A stretch of DNA of 14,264 nt from Pseudomonadota bacterium (lineage in GTDB: Bacteria > Pseudomonadota > Gammaproteobacteria > Burkholderiales > Burkholderiaceae_B). Below, one piece after another: positions 1 through 7,205 of this stretch; positions within the stretch are counted from its first letter, which is position 1; every line of letters starts with the position of its first letter. The position numbers and the translations under genes were made by a program. Location: contig JAJYRX010000013.1 of the NCBI GenBank assembly GCA_021793875.1, positions 1 through 14,264 of the forward strand, in the 5' to 3' direction. The notes beneath the pieces were generated by a model. It did not search any database. It saw only the letters and a program-made list of their open reading frames with translations, and was not told where the DNA came from.

Positions 1-619
1 TCATGAGGTTGGGGGAGTGAAAGTCACGATGAACAAACACATAAGGAACGCTACTGTTATGCTTGGCTAAGTCTTTATATATGTTTTGTAGTGTATTTAA
101 CTCTGCATTGGTTATATTAATGCCTTTATATTTTTGTGCGTACCATTCAGTAAATAACTGCAGCTCATTTGCAAGTAGCTCAGAGCTGTATTTTGGTAAG
201 TTATTAGCCGGCACTTTTTGAAGTTTGATAAGAACCTTGATTGCGCTGCGGTACATAGACTGCAGCTCGTTATCATTAACGTCTTGAACCACTTGATAGT
301 AAGTTTTATTACCCAAATCAGATATTAATAGAAACCCATTTTGAATATCTTGCTCTAAAATGCTTGGAACAGTTATGCCGTGCGTATTCAGTAGTTTGGT
401 TATTTGAACAAATGCCTCAGTGTTTTCGCTACACGGTGGTGAGTCCATGGCTATTACGGTTCCATCCGCTGCTGGAATACGGTAGTAGTGTCTGAAGCTA
501 GCATCACTTGAAGCGCTACTAATATTTTTTAATTCAAGCTTATAGCTTTGACTCAGTTGGTTCAGCCATTGCAACAAGGCTTGTTTTCTTAGCTCAGGAT
601 TAGTTTTATTAATATTCAT
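1..619 (-). CDS. amgK: AmgK-type N-acetylmuramate/N-acetylglucosamine kinase, partial (3' end off the left edge)
   Basis: The first 206 residues are visible, read from an ATG at 619; the frame is open to the window edge, so the C-terminal part (family length about 330-340) is missing. The protein belongs to the aminoglycoside phosphotransferase (APH) fold. Visible landmarks are the N-lobe nucleotide loop SSDASFRHYYRI at residues 37-48, MDSPP at 58-62, LLISDLG at 97-103, and the catalytic-loop start VHRDFHSPNLM at 196-206, with the expected catalytic Asp199 and metal-binding Asn204. In the known pathway AmgK phosphorylates the anomeric carbon of MurNAc or GlcNAc, and MurU then makes UDP-MurNAc, recycling peptidoglycan sugars past fosfomycin-sensitive MurA. 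Known amgK-murU pairs lie divergent from lptD in pseudomonads and related bacteria, which matches here; murU would be expected just left of the window. The ATG has only a weak ribosome site. The fold is certain; the exact substrate is inferred from motif style and context. Confidence 0.82.
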   Translation of the reverse strand, partial: MNINKTNPELRKQALLQWLNQLSQSYKLELKNISSASSDASFRHYYRIPAADGTVIAMDSPPCSENTEAFVQITKLLNTHGITVPSILEQDIQNGFLLISDLGNKTYYQVVQDVNDNELQSMYRSAIKVLIKLQKVPANNLPKYSSELLANELQLFTEWYAQKYKGINITNAELNTLQNIYKDLAKHNSSVPYVFVHRDFHSPNLM

Positions 620-753
620 GGTTTACTAGTATATTTTCAATATTTTGGTGTGCAGCATGTCCATTAATACATCAGCTTCAATATAATACCGACTTGCTGG
701 TAGGTTTAGGGCAATTTACTATTTTAAATCAGACTACTCAGGAATTGTTTCAA
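620..753. promoter_or_regulatory. Divergent amgK/lptD promoter region
   Basis: This gap of about 134 bases is the only non-coding DNA between the two divergent genes. A perfect -10 hexamer TATAAT lies at 682-687 on the plus strand, but no good -35 sits 16-18 bases upstream (around 659-664). Transcription from it would begin near 694, leaving a leader of about 60 bases before the proposed lptD GTG at 754. A weak AGGA ribosome site lies at 740-743. On the minus strand TATACT at 628-633 is a possible -10 for amgK, but it would give an almost leaderless message. These are sequence matches only. Confidence 0.45.
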
Positions 754-3159
754 GTGCGTCGTAGCAGGTGGGCATTACTACTAAAATTGCTGATCGTGAC
801 AGGCTCATATGCAAATGTCGCTTGGTCAGACGATGGCAGTGCAAATAGGCATTTGCCAGGAATAGGTGCATTAAAAGCATCGTCGTCACTACGTATGCAC
901 ACTCAGGTGAAAAGTGATGACATGGCGGCCTTTTTGGTTGCCGATCAAATGGATACTGACACCGACGGGAAAGTAATTCTGCAAGGGGATGCCGAGGTAC
1001 GCCGTATAGATTCAGTTGCTAAGGGTGACTACATAGATTACTCACGTGACACAGGGTTAGTTCGTGTTCGTGGCAGTGGTGTCCTAATGCGTGAGGGCAG
1101 CATAATGCACAGCCCTTCATTTGAGTACAATCTTAATGAAGAAACTGGCGTTGCACAGTATCCTGAGTTCTGGTTGGGTGGTTCCGGAGGCTCAGGTACT
1201 TCTGAGGAAGCTAAAATTCTCAGTAAAAACCATATGAATCTTAAAAATCTGCAATATAGCGGATGCCCTTGTCCCGAACCTGCTTGGTATATAAAGTCAC
1301 CCAACGTCGATCTGTATATAGATGAAAATGAAGGCATAGCACGCCACGGTGTACTTTACTTTAAAAATGTTCCCATACTGTATTCCCCTTGGCTGTCTTT
1401 CCCCATCCGAAAAGAGCGTAAATCAGGCTTTCTTATGCCCACCGTGGGCATGTCTAGTAAAAGCGGTTTAGATTTCTCGTTACCGTACTACTTTAATCTG
1501 GCTCCTAATTACGACTTAACCCTTACTCCCAGATACTTATCTAAAAGGGGTGCCATGATAGGTGCAGAGTTCCGTTATCTACAACCGAGTTACAACGGTT
1601 TAATAGAAGGGGCATACCTACATTCAGATAATCAACGAGGTATAGATAGATGGCACGTAAAAGCGCAACATAACCACAGGATTGGGAGTGGGCTTAGCGC
1701 ATCCTTGCGTCTAAACCGAGTATCTGATGGTGATTATTTCCGTGATATATCAAACATGGATCTGGCCGAATCTAGTCAAGATTACTTAACTAGTAGTGCT
1801 GCATTGCGTTGGCGTCCAAGCAAATACATCAGCTCGTCCCTAGCATTAGTAAAGTATCAAACGCTACAAGATCGTACAGGCAGGTACAGACGCCCACAAT
1901 ACGATAAACTGCCGGAGCTGAAATTAAGGTTGTCTAGGTTTAATTGGGGTGGCTTCGATGTTGAGTCTGATAATCAGGTAACAAGGTTTCGTATGCCAAA
2001 GTTTATTGGCGGAACACACCCTTATCCATACAGAAACTACCCATATCAGTCCTATGATGGTGTCCGTTATAAATCGTACAATACTATTTCTTACCCAATA
2101 GTAAGAGCAGGCTGGTATTTAACGCCTAAGGTTGGTTTGCATGCAACACATTATGAAACTGAGTGGAATAGCTTTAGTGCTCCTGGCATAAAGTGGGTCG
2201 ATCTAGGTCGCACAACAGGACCGCGGGCCCAATCCAGAGTTTTGCCTATAGCGTCTGTAGATGCAGGTATGACTTTTGAACGAGATTCCTCTTTTTTTGG
2301 GAATCCGGCTATTCAGACTCTAGAACCAAGGGTTTACTACTTACGAATTCCTTATAAAGACCAGTCTACACTACCAGTATTTGACACTAGCCTTGCTTCA
2401 TTCAATATTGCACAGGCTTTTTCGGAAAATATCTTCAGTGGTGGGTGGGACCGCATAGCTGATGCCAATCAGTTAACTGTGGGGTTAACCACCCGATGGC
2501 TTGAGCATGGAACCGGCAAAGAAAGGTTAAATATAACTGCCGCACAACGTATGTATTTCCGCGATCAGCTAGTTACCCTGAATGCTAATCACAATACGCG
2601 TACAAATGCGAAGTCAGACTACCTGCTTGGAGTGGGCGCAGCTTTAACTGACACCCTTAATGTACGATTCGACGCTCAGTATAATCCAGAATCTAAAAAA
2701 CGAAACCGCATGACAGCTGGCTTTAGGTGGTCACCCAAAAGGCTTACTACAATATCTGCTTTGTACAGGTTTGAGCGTGATCGCAAGGCACTACTCTATT
2801 ACAACGAACCAGACCCTTTAGAAAAAAATGAAACAGTATCTATAATGGCGCAGTGGCCCATTACTAATAAATGGTATGGTGTAGGGCGGTTCGATTACTC
2901 TTTCACAGAAAGTCGTTCTACGCAATCAGTACTTGGGCTGGAATATAAAGGTGAGTGTTGTTGGGCTGCAAGGGCAGTGCTGCAACGTTATGCAGTGTCA
3001 CGTAAAGATGTAAACACTGCCATATTCTTCCAGCTGGAACTCTCTGGGCTAGGTCCTATAGGTACTAATGCCATGAAAGTTCTTAGCGATAGAATTGCTG
3101 GGTACAGAAGGGTGACTCCACCACTACACGAACAAACCACCTTCGAGAGGTACGAATAA
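754..3159 (+). CDS. lptD: LptD, outer-membrane LPS-assembly protein
   Basis: LptD is the outer-membrane beta-barrel that, with the lipoprotein LptE, inserts lipopolysaccharide into the outer leaflet. I chose the GTG at 754 (801 residues): it gives a clean signal peptide (MRRSR, a hydrophobic stretch, then ANVAWS with likely cleavage after Ser25). A longer TTG start at 694 would fall on the predicted transcription start and bury the signal. Residues about 55-150 form the LptA/OstA-like periplasmic domain (for example VILQGDAEVRR), and the rest is barrel, including the conserved NVPILYSPWLSFPIRKERKS region near 205-224. I find only four cysteines in the mature protein: Cys171 and Cys173 (CPC) and the adjacent pair Cys735-Cys736 (GECCW). 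The early N-terminal cysteine of E. coli LptD (Cys31) has no counterpart. Length is close to the family norm. The stop codon directly abuts the surA ATG, so the genes are surely cotranscribed. Identity is very secure; the start is less so. Confidence 0.96.
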   Translation: MRRSRWALLLKLLIVTGSYANVAWSDDGSANRHLPGIGALKASSSLRMHTQVKSDDMAAFLVADQMDTDTDGKVILQGDAEVRRIDSVAKGDYIDYSRDTGLVRVRGSGVLMREGSIMHSPSFEYNLNEETGVAQYPEFWLGGSGGSGTSEEAKILSKNHMNLKNLQYSGCPCPEPAWYIKSPNVDLYIDENEGIARHGVLYFKNVPILYSPWLSFPIRKERKSGFLMPTVGMSSKSGLDFSLPYYFNLAPNYDLTLTPRYLSKRGAMIGAEFRYLQPSYNGLIEGAYLHSDNQRGIDRWHVKAQHNHRIGSGLSASLRLNRVSDGDYFRDISNMDLAESSQDYLTSSAALRWRPSKYISSSLALVKYQTLQDRTGRYRRPQYDKLPELKLRLSRFNWGGFDVESDNQVTRFRMPKFIGGTHPYPYRNYPYQSYDGVRYKSYNTISYPIVRAGWYLTPKVGLHATHYETEWNSFSAPGIKWVDLGRTTGPRAQSRVLPIASVDAGMTFERDSSFFGNPAIQTLEPRVYYLRIPYKDQSTLPVFDTSLASFNIAQAFSENIFSGGWDRIADANQLTVGLTTRWLEHGTGKERLNITAAQRMYFRDQLVTLNANHNTRTNAKSDYLLGVGAALTDTLNVRFDAQYNPESKKRNRMTAGFRWSPKRLTTISALYRFERDRKALLYYNEPDPLEKNETVSIMAQWPITNKWYGVGRFDYSFTESRSTQSVLGLEYKGECCWAARAVLQRYAVSRKDVNTAIFFQLELSGLGPIGTNAMKVLSDRIAGYRRVTPPLHEQTTFERYE

Positions 3160-4749
3160 ATGCTTGGTATACAGCTGAAACGCAAAGGCATTGCTATATT
3201 AGCAAGCTGCACGCTGGCATCGTTACTTTGGCCTGTCAGCAGTGTTGCACAAGCCCAGAATCAGTCGTCAGGAGTTTCTTTAAGCCAGCTTAAGGGCTCA
3301 TCAGAAAATGAAGATCTAAACCCTGACAGCCGCCCTCTAGTAGATGGAATCGCTGCTGTGGTAAACGATGAGGTAATAACGCTGCGACAACTTCAAAAGC
3401 AAGCCAGCCAGGCGCAGATGCAGCTTCAAAGTCAGGGTATACCTGTGCCTGATCCAGACACTCTTAAAAAGCAGGTTTTGCAACGCATGATATCTCAGCA
3501 TCTAGAACTGCAGGAAGCCAAGAACCAGGGTATTGAGGTACATGACGAAGATCTGCAGGAAGCTGTTAAAACTATAGCCGAACGTAATAATGTGTCACCC
3601 GAGGTAATGCGTCGCCATATTGAGTCGTCAGGTATGAAGTGGGACGATTATCTTGACGAACTTCGCCAAGAAGTTCTTATAGATATGTTGCGCCAGCGCA
3701 TGGTAGAGCACACTATATTTATCAGTGATGCTGAAGTTGATGCTTTTCTTAAGAACGAAGGTCGCAATATGGCACTTGCTAGTAGGCAACCAGAGCCTAA
3801 ACCAGAGCCGCGGCCCGTTCAACCAGTTAAGCTAACGGTACAACCTTCTGGTCAAATTATAGGTTTTAGGCATATTCTCGTTGCAGTGCCAGAAAGTGCT
3901 TCGTCAAGCACTGTTAATGAGCTAGAGCAAAAGGCTCAAGGATTATTACAAAAAGTGAGTAGTGGTGAAGACTTCGCTGGTGTTGCGGCGGCATCGTCAG
4001 ACGCTCCCGAGGCTCTTGAGGGTGGAGATATGGGCGTACGACCTACCGAGGGTTGGCCTGACCTATTCATAGAAAATGCGAAAGGTCTTAGCGAAGGCCA
4101 GGTTACCAAGGTTTTCAAAAGTGGTAACGGGTTTCATATTTTGCAAGTAGCCGTGCTTGACGGACCACAGCCTGCACCACAACCAGCTGCACAACCTCAG
4201 CCTCAACCTCAGCCCGATGGGCTGCAGGGCGAAACAGGTATGTTTGAATCAGAGCCTGTAATGCCACAAGGTCCTGTTGTTGTAGATCAAACTCATGCCC
4301 GTCATATACTAATTAAAACATCGAAGGTTGTGTCTGATGAAGATGCCAGACAACGTCTTACTCAGCTTAAACAGCGCTTAGACCATGGTGAAGATTTCGC
4401 AGAGTTAGCTAAAACTCACTCCGAGGATAGTACCGCACCTTTGGGTGGTGACTTGGGTTGGTTGTCACCCGGTGAGACTGTCCCCGCCTTTGAGCAAGCC
4501 ATGGAACGCCTGCAGCCCGGTCAAGTTAGCGAACCAATACAGTCTCAGTTTGGGTGGCACCTTATAGAGGTATTAGACAGGCGTAGCAAAGACATGGAAG
4601 ATGAGTACAAGCGTATGCAAGCGCGTCAAATACTATTTCAGAGAAGAGTTGAGCCAGCACTTGAAGATTGGCTTAACCAGTTGCGCGGTGATGCTTATAT
4701 AGATAATAGAATAGACCCATCCGACAACCGCTCTCGTAACCGTCGCTAG
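3160..4749 (+). CDS. surA: SurA, periplasmic chaperone and peptidyl-prolyl isomerase
   Basis: SurA guides unfolded outer-membrane proteins, LptD among its known clients, through the periplasm to the BAM complex. The 529-residue protein has a signal peptide (KRKGIAILASCTLASLLWPV, cleavage near residue 30-32), a SurA N-terminal chaperone domain (about 58-200, starting VDGIAAVVNDEVITLRQLQ), a first parvulin domain (about 234-334, FRHILVAV), a second parvulin domain (about 378-474, ARHILIKTSK, LGGDLGWLSPGE), and the C-terminal helix that completes the chaperone core (about 477-516). It is about 100 residues longer than E. coli SurA (428). Part of the extra length is a Pro/Glu-rich linker at 209-222 and a Pro/Gln-rich linker at 336-353; the rest includes the longer N-terminus and the stretch 354-375. 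The ATG follows the lptD stop with no gap, with a good GAGAGG ribosome site at 3145-3150 inside lptD. Seven bases separate it from ksgA. Confidence 0.96.
   Translation: MLGIQLKRKGIAILASCTLASLLWPVSSVAQAQNQSSGVSLSQLKGSSENEDLNPDSRPLVDGIAAVVNDEVITLRQLQKQASQAQMQLQSQGIPVPDPDTLKKQVLQRMISQHLELQEAKNQGIEVHDEDLQEAVKTIAERNNVSPEVMRRHIESSGMKWDDYLDELRQEVLIDMLRQRMVEHTIFISDAEVDAFLKNEGRNMALASRQPEPKPEPRPVQPVKLTVQPSGQIIGFRHILVAVPESASSSTVNELEQKAQGLLQKVSSGEDFAGVAAASSDAPEALEGGDMGVRPTEGWPDLFIENAKGLSEGQVTKVFKSGNGFHILQVAVLDGPQPAPQPAAQPQPQPQPDGLQGETGMFESEPVMPQGPVVVDQTHARHILIKTSKVVSDEDARQRLTQLKQRLDHGEDFAELAKTHSEDSTAPLGGDLGWLSPGETVPAFEQAMERLQPGQVSEPIQSQFGWHLIEVLDRRSKDMEDEYKRMQARQILFQRRVEPALEDWLNQLRGDAYIDNRIDPSDNRSRNRR
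4165..4218 (+). repeat. Low-complexity Pro/Gln-coding tract in surA
   Basis: This short tract of near-repeats (CCTCAG, CCTCAA, CCACAA variants) encodes the Pro/Gln-rich linker at SurA residues 336-353, between the two parvulin domains. The alternating PQ units suggest growth by local duplication. The repeat is imperfect and in frame. A shorter Pro/Glu-coding stretch lies at about 3784-3825 (residues 209-222) between the N-terminal domain and the first parvulin domain. Confidence 0.7.
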
Positions 4750-4756
4750 AAGTAAT

Positions 4757-5545
4757 ATGGTTCACAAGGCGCGTAAACATTTTGGACAACACTTTCTTCA
4801 TGACCAGGGTGTTATAGAGTCAATAGTGCGTGCCGTAAGGCCGCTAAGTGGAGAGACAATTATCGAAATTGGTCCAGGGCTATCTGCTATAACAAAGCCC
4901 CTGATACAGCAAGCAGGTCATCTTACTGTTATTGAAATAGATCGTGACCTTGCCAATAAGTTAAAGGCAGAAAACAGCCCCGAAAAACTTACCGTAGTGT
5001 GTAATGATGCCTTAAGCGTAGATTTCTCTTCTTTTGGCAATAACTTACGACTTGTGGGCAACTTACCCTACAATATCTCTAGCCCTTTGTTATTTCATTT
5101 GGCCGAATACGCCGATAATATACGCGATCAGCACTTTATGCTTCAGCTGGAAGTAATAGAGCGTATGGTTGCTAGCCCTTCAACAGCTCAGTACGGTCGG
5201 TTGTCTGTTATGTTGCAGGAACGTTACCGCATGTACAACCTATTTGAGGTTGAACCAGATGCATTTGATCCGCCACCAAAAGTTATGTCCGCGGTGGTTA
5301 AAATGGTTCCATTACCCGATACTAGGCTTAAGCCTATTTCCCATAAAATATTTTCTAATGTTGTTACACGTGCTTTTGGGCAGCGTCGCAAAATGATAAG
5401 AAAGTCTTTGTCAGAATGGTCAAGTCTGATCTCTTGGGATAAGCTTGGAATTCCTGACACTGCCAGAGCTCAAGATATTACGGTGCATCAATTTATAAGT
5501 TTAAGTAATATGATTCACCAAAAAACCAGTAACACACCAAAATAG
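4757..5545 (+). CDS. rsmA: KsgA/RsmA, 16S rRNA adenine-N6,N6-dimethyltransferase
   Basis: KsgA dimethylates two adjacent adenines in helix 45 of 16S rRNA (A1518 and A1519 in E. coli) late in small-subunit assembly, using S-adenosylmethionine; its loss gives kasugamycin resistance. The protein has 262 residues (E. coli 273). Visible motifs are KHFGQHFL at 7-14, the SAM-binding loop EIGPGLSAIT at 37-46, acidic Glu60 in the ribose-binding position, the catalytic NLPYNISSP at 102-110, FDPPPKV at 170-176, and FGQRRKMIRKSL at 208-219. The start seven bases after surA has only a weak AGAAG site, so translation may be coupled to surA. The last 53 bases overlap the end of the gene on the other strand. 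In many Beta- and Gammaproteobacteria pdxA lies between surA and ksgA; it is absent here. Confidence 0.97.
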   Translation: MVHKARKHFGQHFLHDQGVIESIVRAVRPLSGETIIEIGPGLSAITKPLIQQAGHLTVIEIDRDLANKLKAENSPEKLTVVCNDALSVDFSSFGNNLRLVGNLPYNISSPLLFHLAEYADNIRDQHFMLQLEVIERMVASPSTAQYGRLSVMLQERYRMYNLFEVEPDAFDPPPKVMSAVVKMVPLPDTRLKPISHKIFSNVVTRAFGQRRKMIRKSLSEWSSLISWDKLGIPDTARAQDITVHQFISLSNMIHQKTSNTPK

Positions 5546-6743
5546 CGGTTATTACACCGGCAATATCGGCACTAAGCGCACAGGCAACAGCGTGCCTTGC
5601 ACGCTGTATTCCTACCGCACCAAAATATACGGCTAACACATAAAAGGTTGTTTCCGTACTTCCTTGAACAGTTGCCGCAATTAGCGCAGGAAAACTATCT
5701 ACACCATAGTGCTGCATGGTTTCTATCATTAGAGCTCTTGCAGCACTACCAGAAAATGGTTTTGCCAAAGCCGTTGGCAATGCATCTACAAATCTGGTGT
5801 CTACACCAGCATGAATAGCAACCCATCTAATACCATTGAGTATTATTTCCAAGGCTCCAGAGGAGCGCAATACACCAATAGCACATAGCATGGCCACTAG
5901 ATAGGGAAGGAGATCTTTGGCTACTTTAAAACCCTCTTTGGCACCATCAACAAAACTTTCGTAAACCGGTACCTTTTTTATTGCCCCTGCTACTAGGAAA
6001 AATAAAATTATTGCTAATAAGCTTAAGTTGCCCAATAGTGATGATAGCGTTGCAAGTGCGGCTGCGCTTATGCTTGCTAACGTTGCCATAAATAATGCCA
6101 AACCTGTGACAATGCTGCCTAACCACATAAGTATTACAGGGTCGTATATTTTTATTCTTTGTACTATGGCTACTGTCATCAGACCTACAAGTGAAGACGC
6201 AGTTGTGGCAATTAATATTGGTAAGAATACAAGTGTGGGGTCAGGTGCTCCTTGTTGTGCACGATACATAAAAATGGTCACGGGCAGCAACGTAAGTGAT
6301 GATGAGTTCAATACTAGGAATAGTATTTGTGCATTACTTGCGCTTTTTGGATTGGGGTTAAGGCTTTGTAGGGAGTGCATAGCCTTAAGGCCTATAGGCG
6401 TGGCTGCGTTATCTAGACCAAGCCCGTTGGCTGCAAAGTTTAATGTTATAAGCCCAAGAGCAGGGTGGTCTTTAGGTATCTCGGGCATTAACCTGCGTAG
6501 TAGCGGTGATATAAGAGCGCCAAGTTTTTCTATAAGGCCGGCTGATTCAGCTATTTTTAAAAAACCCAACCAAAGCGTTAAAGTTCCAAATAGCAGAATC
6601 ATTATGCTGACAGATAGTTCTGCCATTTCGAATAGGCTGCCAACCATGTTGGCAAATATTTCGGTATTGTTTAGTACCAGCCATTGGTACATTGCTGATA
6701 CTGAAGCAATAACAAAAAATGCTAGCCACAGGCCGTTTAACAT
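5493..6743 (-). CDS. SpmA-SpmB fused nucleoside-recognition (Gate) domain membrane protein
   Basis: This 416-residue integral membrane protein has about ten hydrophobic segments. It joins two modules known as separate proteins in spore formers. The SpmA-like half (about 1-200) carries NFAANGLGLDNAATPIGLKA at 102-121. The SpmB-like half (about 245-416) carries ALPTALAKPFSGSAARAL at 321-338 and QGSTETTFYVLAVYFGAVGI at 360-379. Both contain the Gate (nucleoside recognition, PF07670) fold. In Bacillus, SpmA and SpmB take part in spore core dehydration; the role of the fused form in non-sporulating Gram-negatives is not established, and transport of a small solute is only a guess. It is the last gene of the minus-strand run, 18 bases after gloA, with a weak AGAG ribosome site. 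Its final 53 bases lie antisense to the end of ksgA. Family assignment is firm; function unknown. Confidence 0.88.
   Translation of the reverse strand: MLNGLWLAFFVIASVSAMYQWLVLNNTEIFANMVGSLFEMAELSVSIMILLFGTLTLWLGFLKIAESAGLIEKLGALISPLLRRLMPEIPKDHPALGLITLNFAANGLGLDNAATPIGLKAMHSLQSLNPNPKSASNAQILFLVLNSSSLTLLPVTIFMYRAQQGAPDPTLVFLPILIATTASSLVGLMTVAIVQRIKIYDPVILMWLGSIVTGLALFMATLASISAAALATLSSLLGNLSLLAIILFFLVAGAIKKVPVYESFVDGAKEGFKVAKDLLPYLVAMLCAIGVLRSSGALEIILNGIRWVAIHAGVDTRFVDALPTALAKPFSGSAARALMIETMQHYGVDSFPALIAATVQGSTETTFYVLAVYFGAVGIQRARHAVACALSADIAGVITAILVCYWFFGESYYLNL
5587..5607. repeat. Perfect 9-bp inverted repeat with 3-base loop
   Basis: ACAGCGTGC at 5587-5595 and GCACGCTGT at 5599-5607 are exact reverse complements around a 3-base loop. 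The hairpin lies 41 bases past the ksgA stop, inside the coding sequence of the SpmAB-like gene (near residues 379-385). No run of T follows on either strand, so it does not fit an intrinsic terminator. It could shield the 3' end of the ksgA message or be chance. Confidence 0.5.
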
Positions 6744-6761
6744 AGCGCTCTGAATTTTTGG

Positions 6762-7157
6762 TTAGTCTGATCGGCCTTTACGCTGTATAAGCTCTATTTT
6801 GTAGCCGTCTGGGTCTTCTATAAAAGCTATAACTGTATTGCCATGTTTCATGGGGCCTGCCTCTCGGACAACATTGCCACCTTTAGCTTTTATCTGGTCG
6901 CACATTGCATATGCATCTTCAACCTCTATTGCTATGTGACCATAGCCATCTCCAAGGTTGTAGCTGCTAGTATCCCAGTTGTGGGTAAGTTCTATTACAG
7001 CGCCTTCGTCTTCATCTTGGTAGCCAACAAAAGCTAATGTAAAGCGGCCATCGGGGTAGTCTTTTTGACGTAACAGACGCATACCCATGACATTCGTGTA
7101 AAAATCTATTGACTGCTCAAGGTTACCTACTCTAAGCATTGTATGTAATAGACGCAT
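6762..7157 (-). CDS. gloA: GloA, lactoylglutathione lyase (glyoxalase I)
   Basis: Glyoxalase I turns the spontaneous methylglyoxal-glutathione adduct into S-lactoylglutathione in the cytoplasm, the first step of methylglyoxal detoxification. I start it at the ATG at 7157 (131 residues), because a strong AAGGAG ribosome site lies just upstream and MRLLHTMLRVGNL is the standard N-terminus. An in-frame ATG at 7181 would place that ribosome site inside the gene. The metal ligands of the E. coli Ni-dependent enzyme are present at identical positions: His5, Glu56, His74 and Glu122. GYGHIAIEVE (71-80) and EDPDGYKIELI (114-124) are typical. The short length without plant/yeast-type insertions fits the bacterial Ni/Co class. 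It lies between the metallopeptidase (48-base gap) and the SpmAB-like gene (18-base gap). Confidence 0.97.
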   Translation of the reverse strand: MRLLHTMLRVGNLEQSIDFYTNVMGMRLLRQKDYPDGRFTLAFVGYQDEDEGAVIELTHNWDTSSYNLGDGYGHIAIEVEDAYAMCDQIKAKGGNVVREAGPMKHGNTVIAFIEDPDGYKIELIQRKGRSD

Positions 7158-7161
7158 GCAA

Positions 7162-7170
7162 TAACTCCTT
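7162..7170 (-). promoter_or_regulatory. Strong ribosome binding site of gloA
   Basis: On the minus strand AAGGAG precedes the ATG at 7157 by about seven bases. It settles the choice of gloA start against the in-frame ATG at 7181. It is the clearest Shine-Dalgarno match in the minus-strand run, whose other internal genes start with little or no such site, suggesting gloA is translated independently of the genes before it. Confidence 0.75.
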
Positions 7171-7205
7171 ATATTGTGCAAATGATTGCTAACCCATGTA
7201 TTGTA

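Noticed and set aside
694..753. TTG-started N-terminal extension of LptD
   Set aside because: It would place 20 extra residues before the signal peptide and begin at the predicted transcription start; the GTG at 754 fits better.
5587..5607. Intrinsic terminator for ksgA
   Set aside because: The stem is perfect but no T-run follows it on either strand, and it lies inside a coding sequence.
6028..6753. A 241-codon open frame on the plus strand, antisense to the SpmAB-like gene
   Set aside because: It lies wholly opposite a gene with strong family motifs, its product matches no family I know, and it has no ribosome site. Long antisense frames opposite membrane-protein genes are common by codon bias.
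7158..7181. Eight-residue N-terminal extension of GloA from an upstream ATG
   Set aside because: The strong AAGGAG site would fall within the coding region, and the family N-terminus begins at the ATG at 7157.
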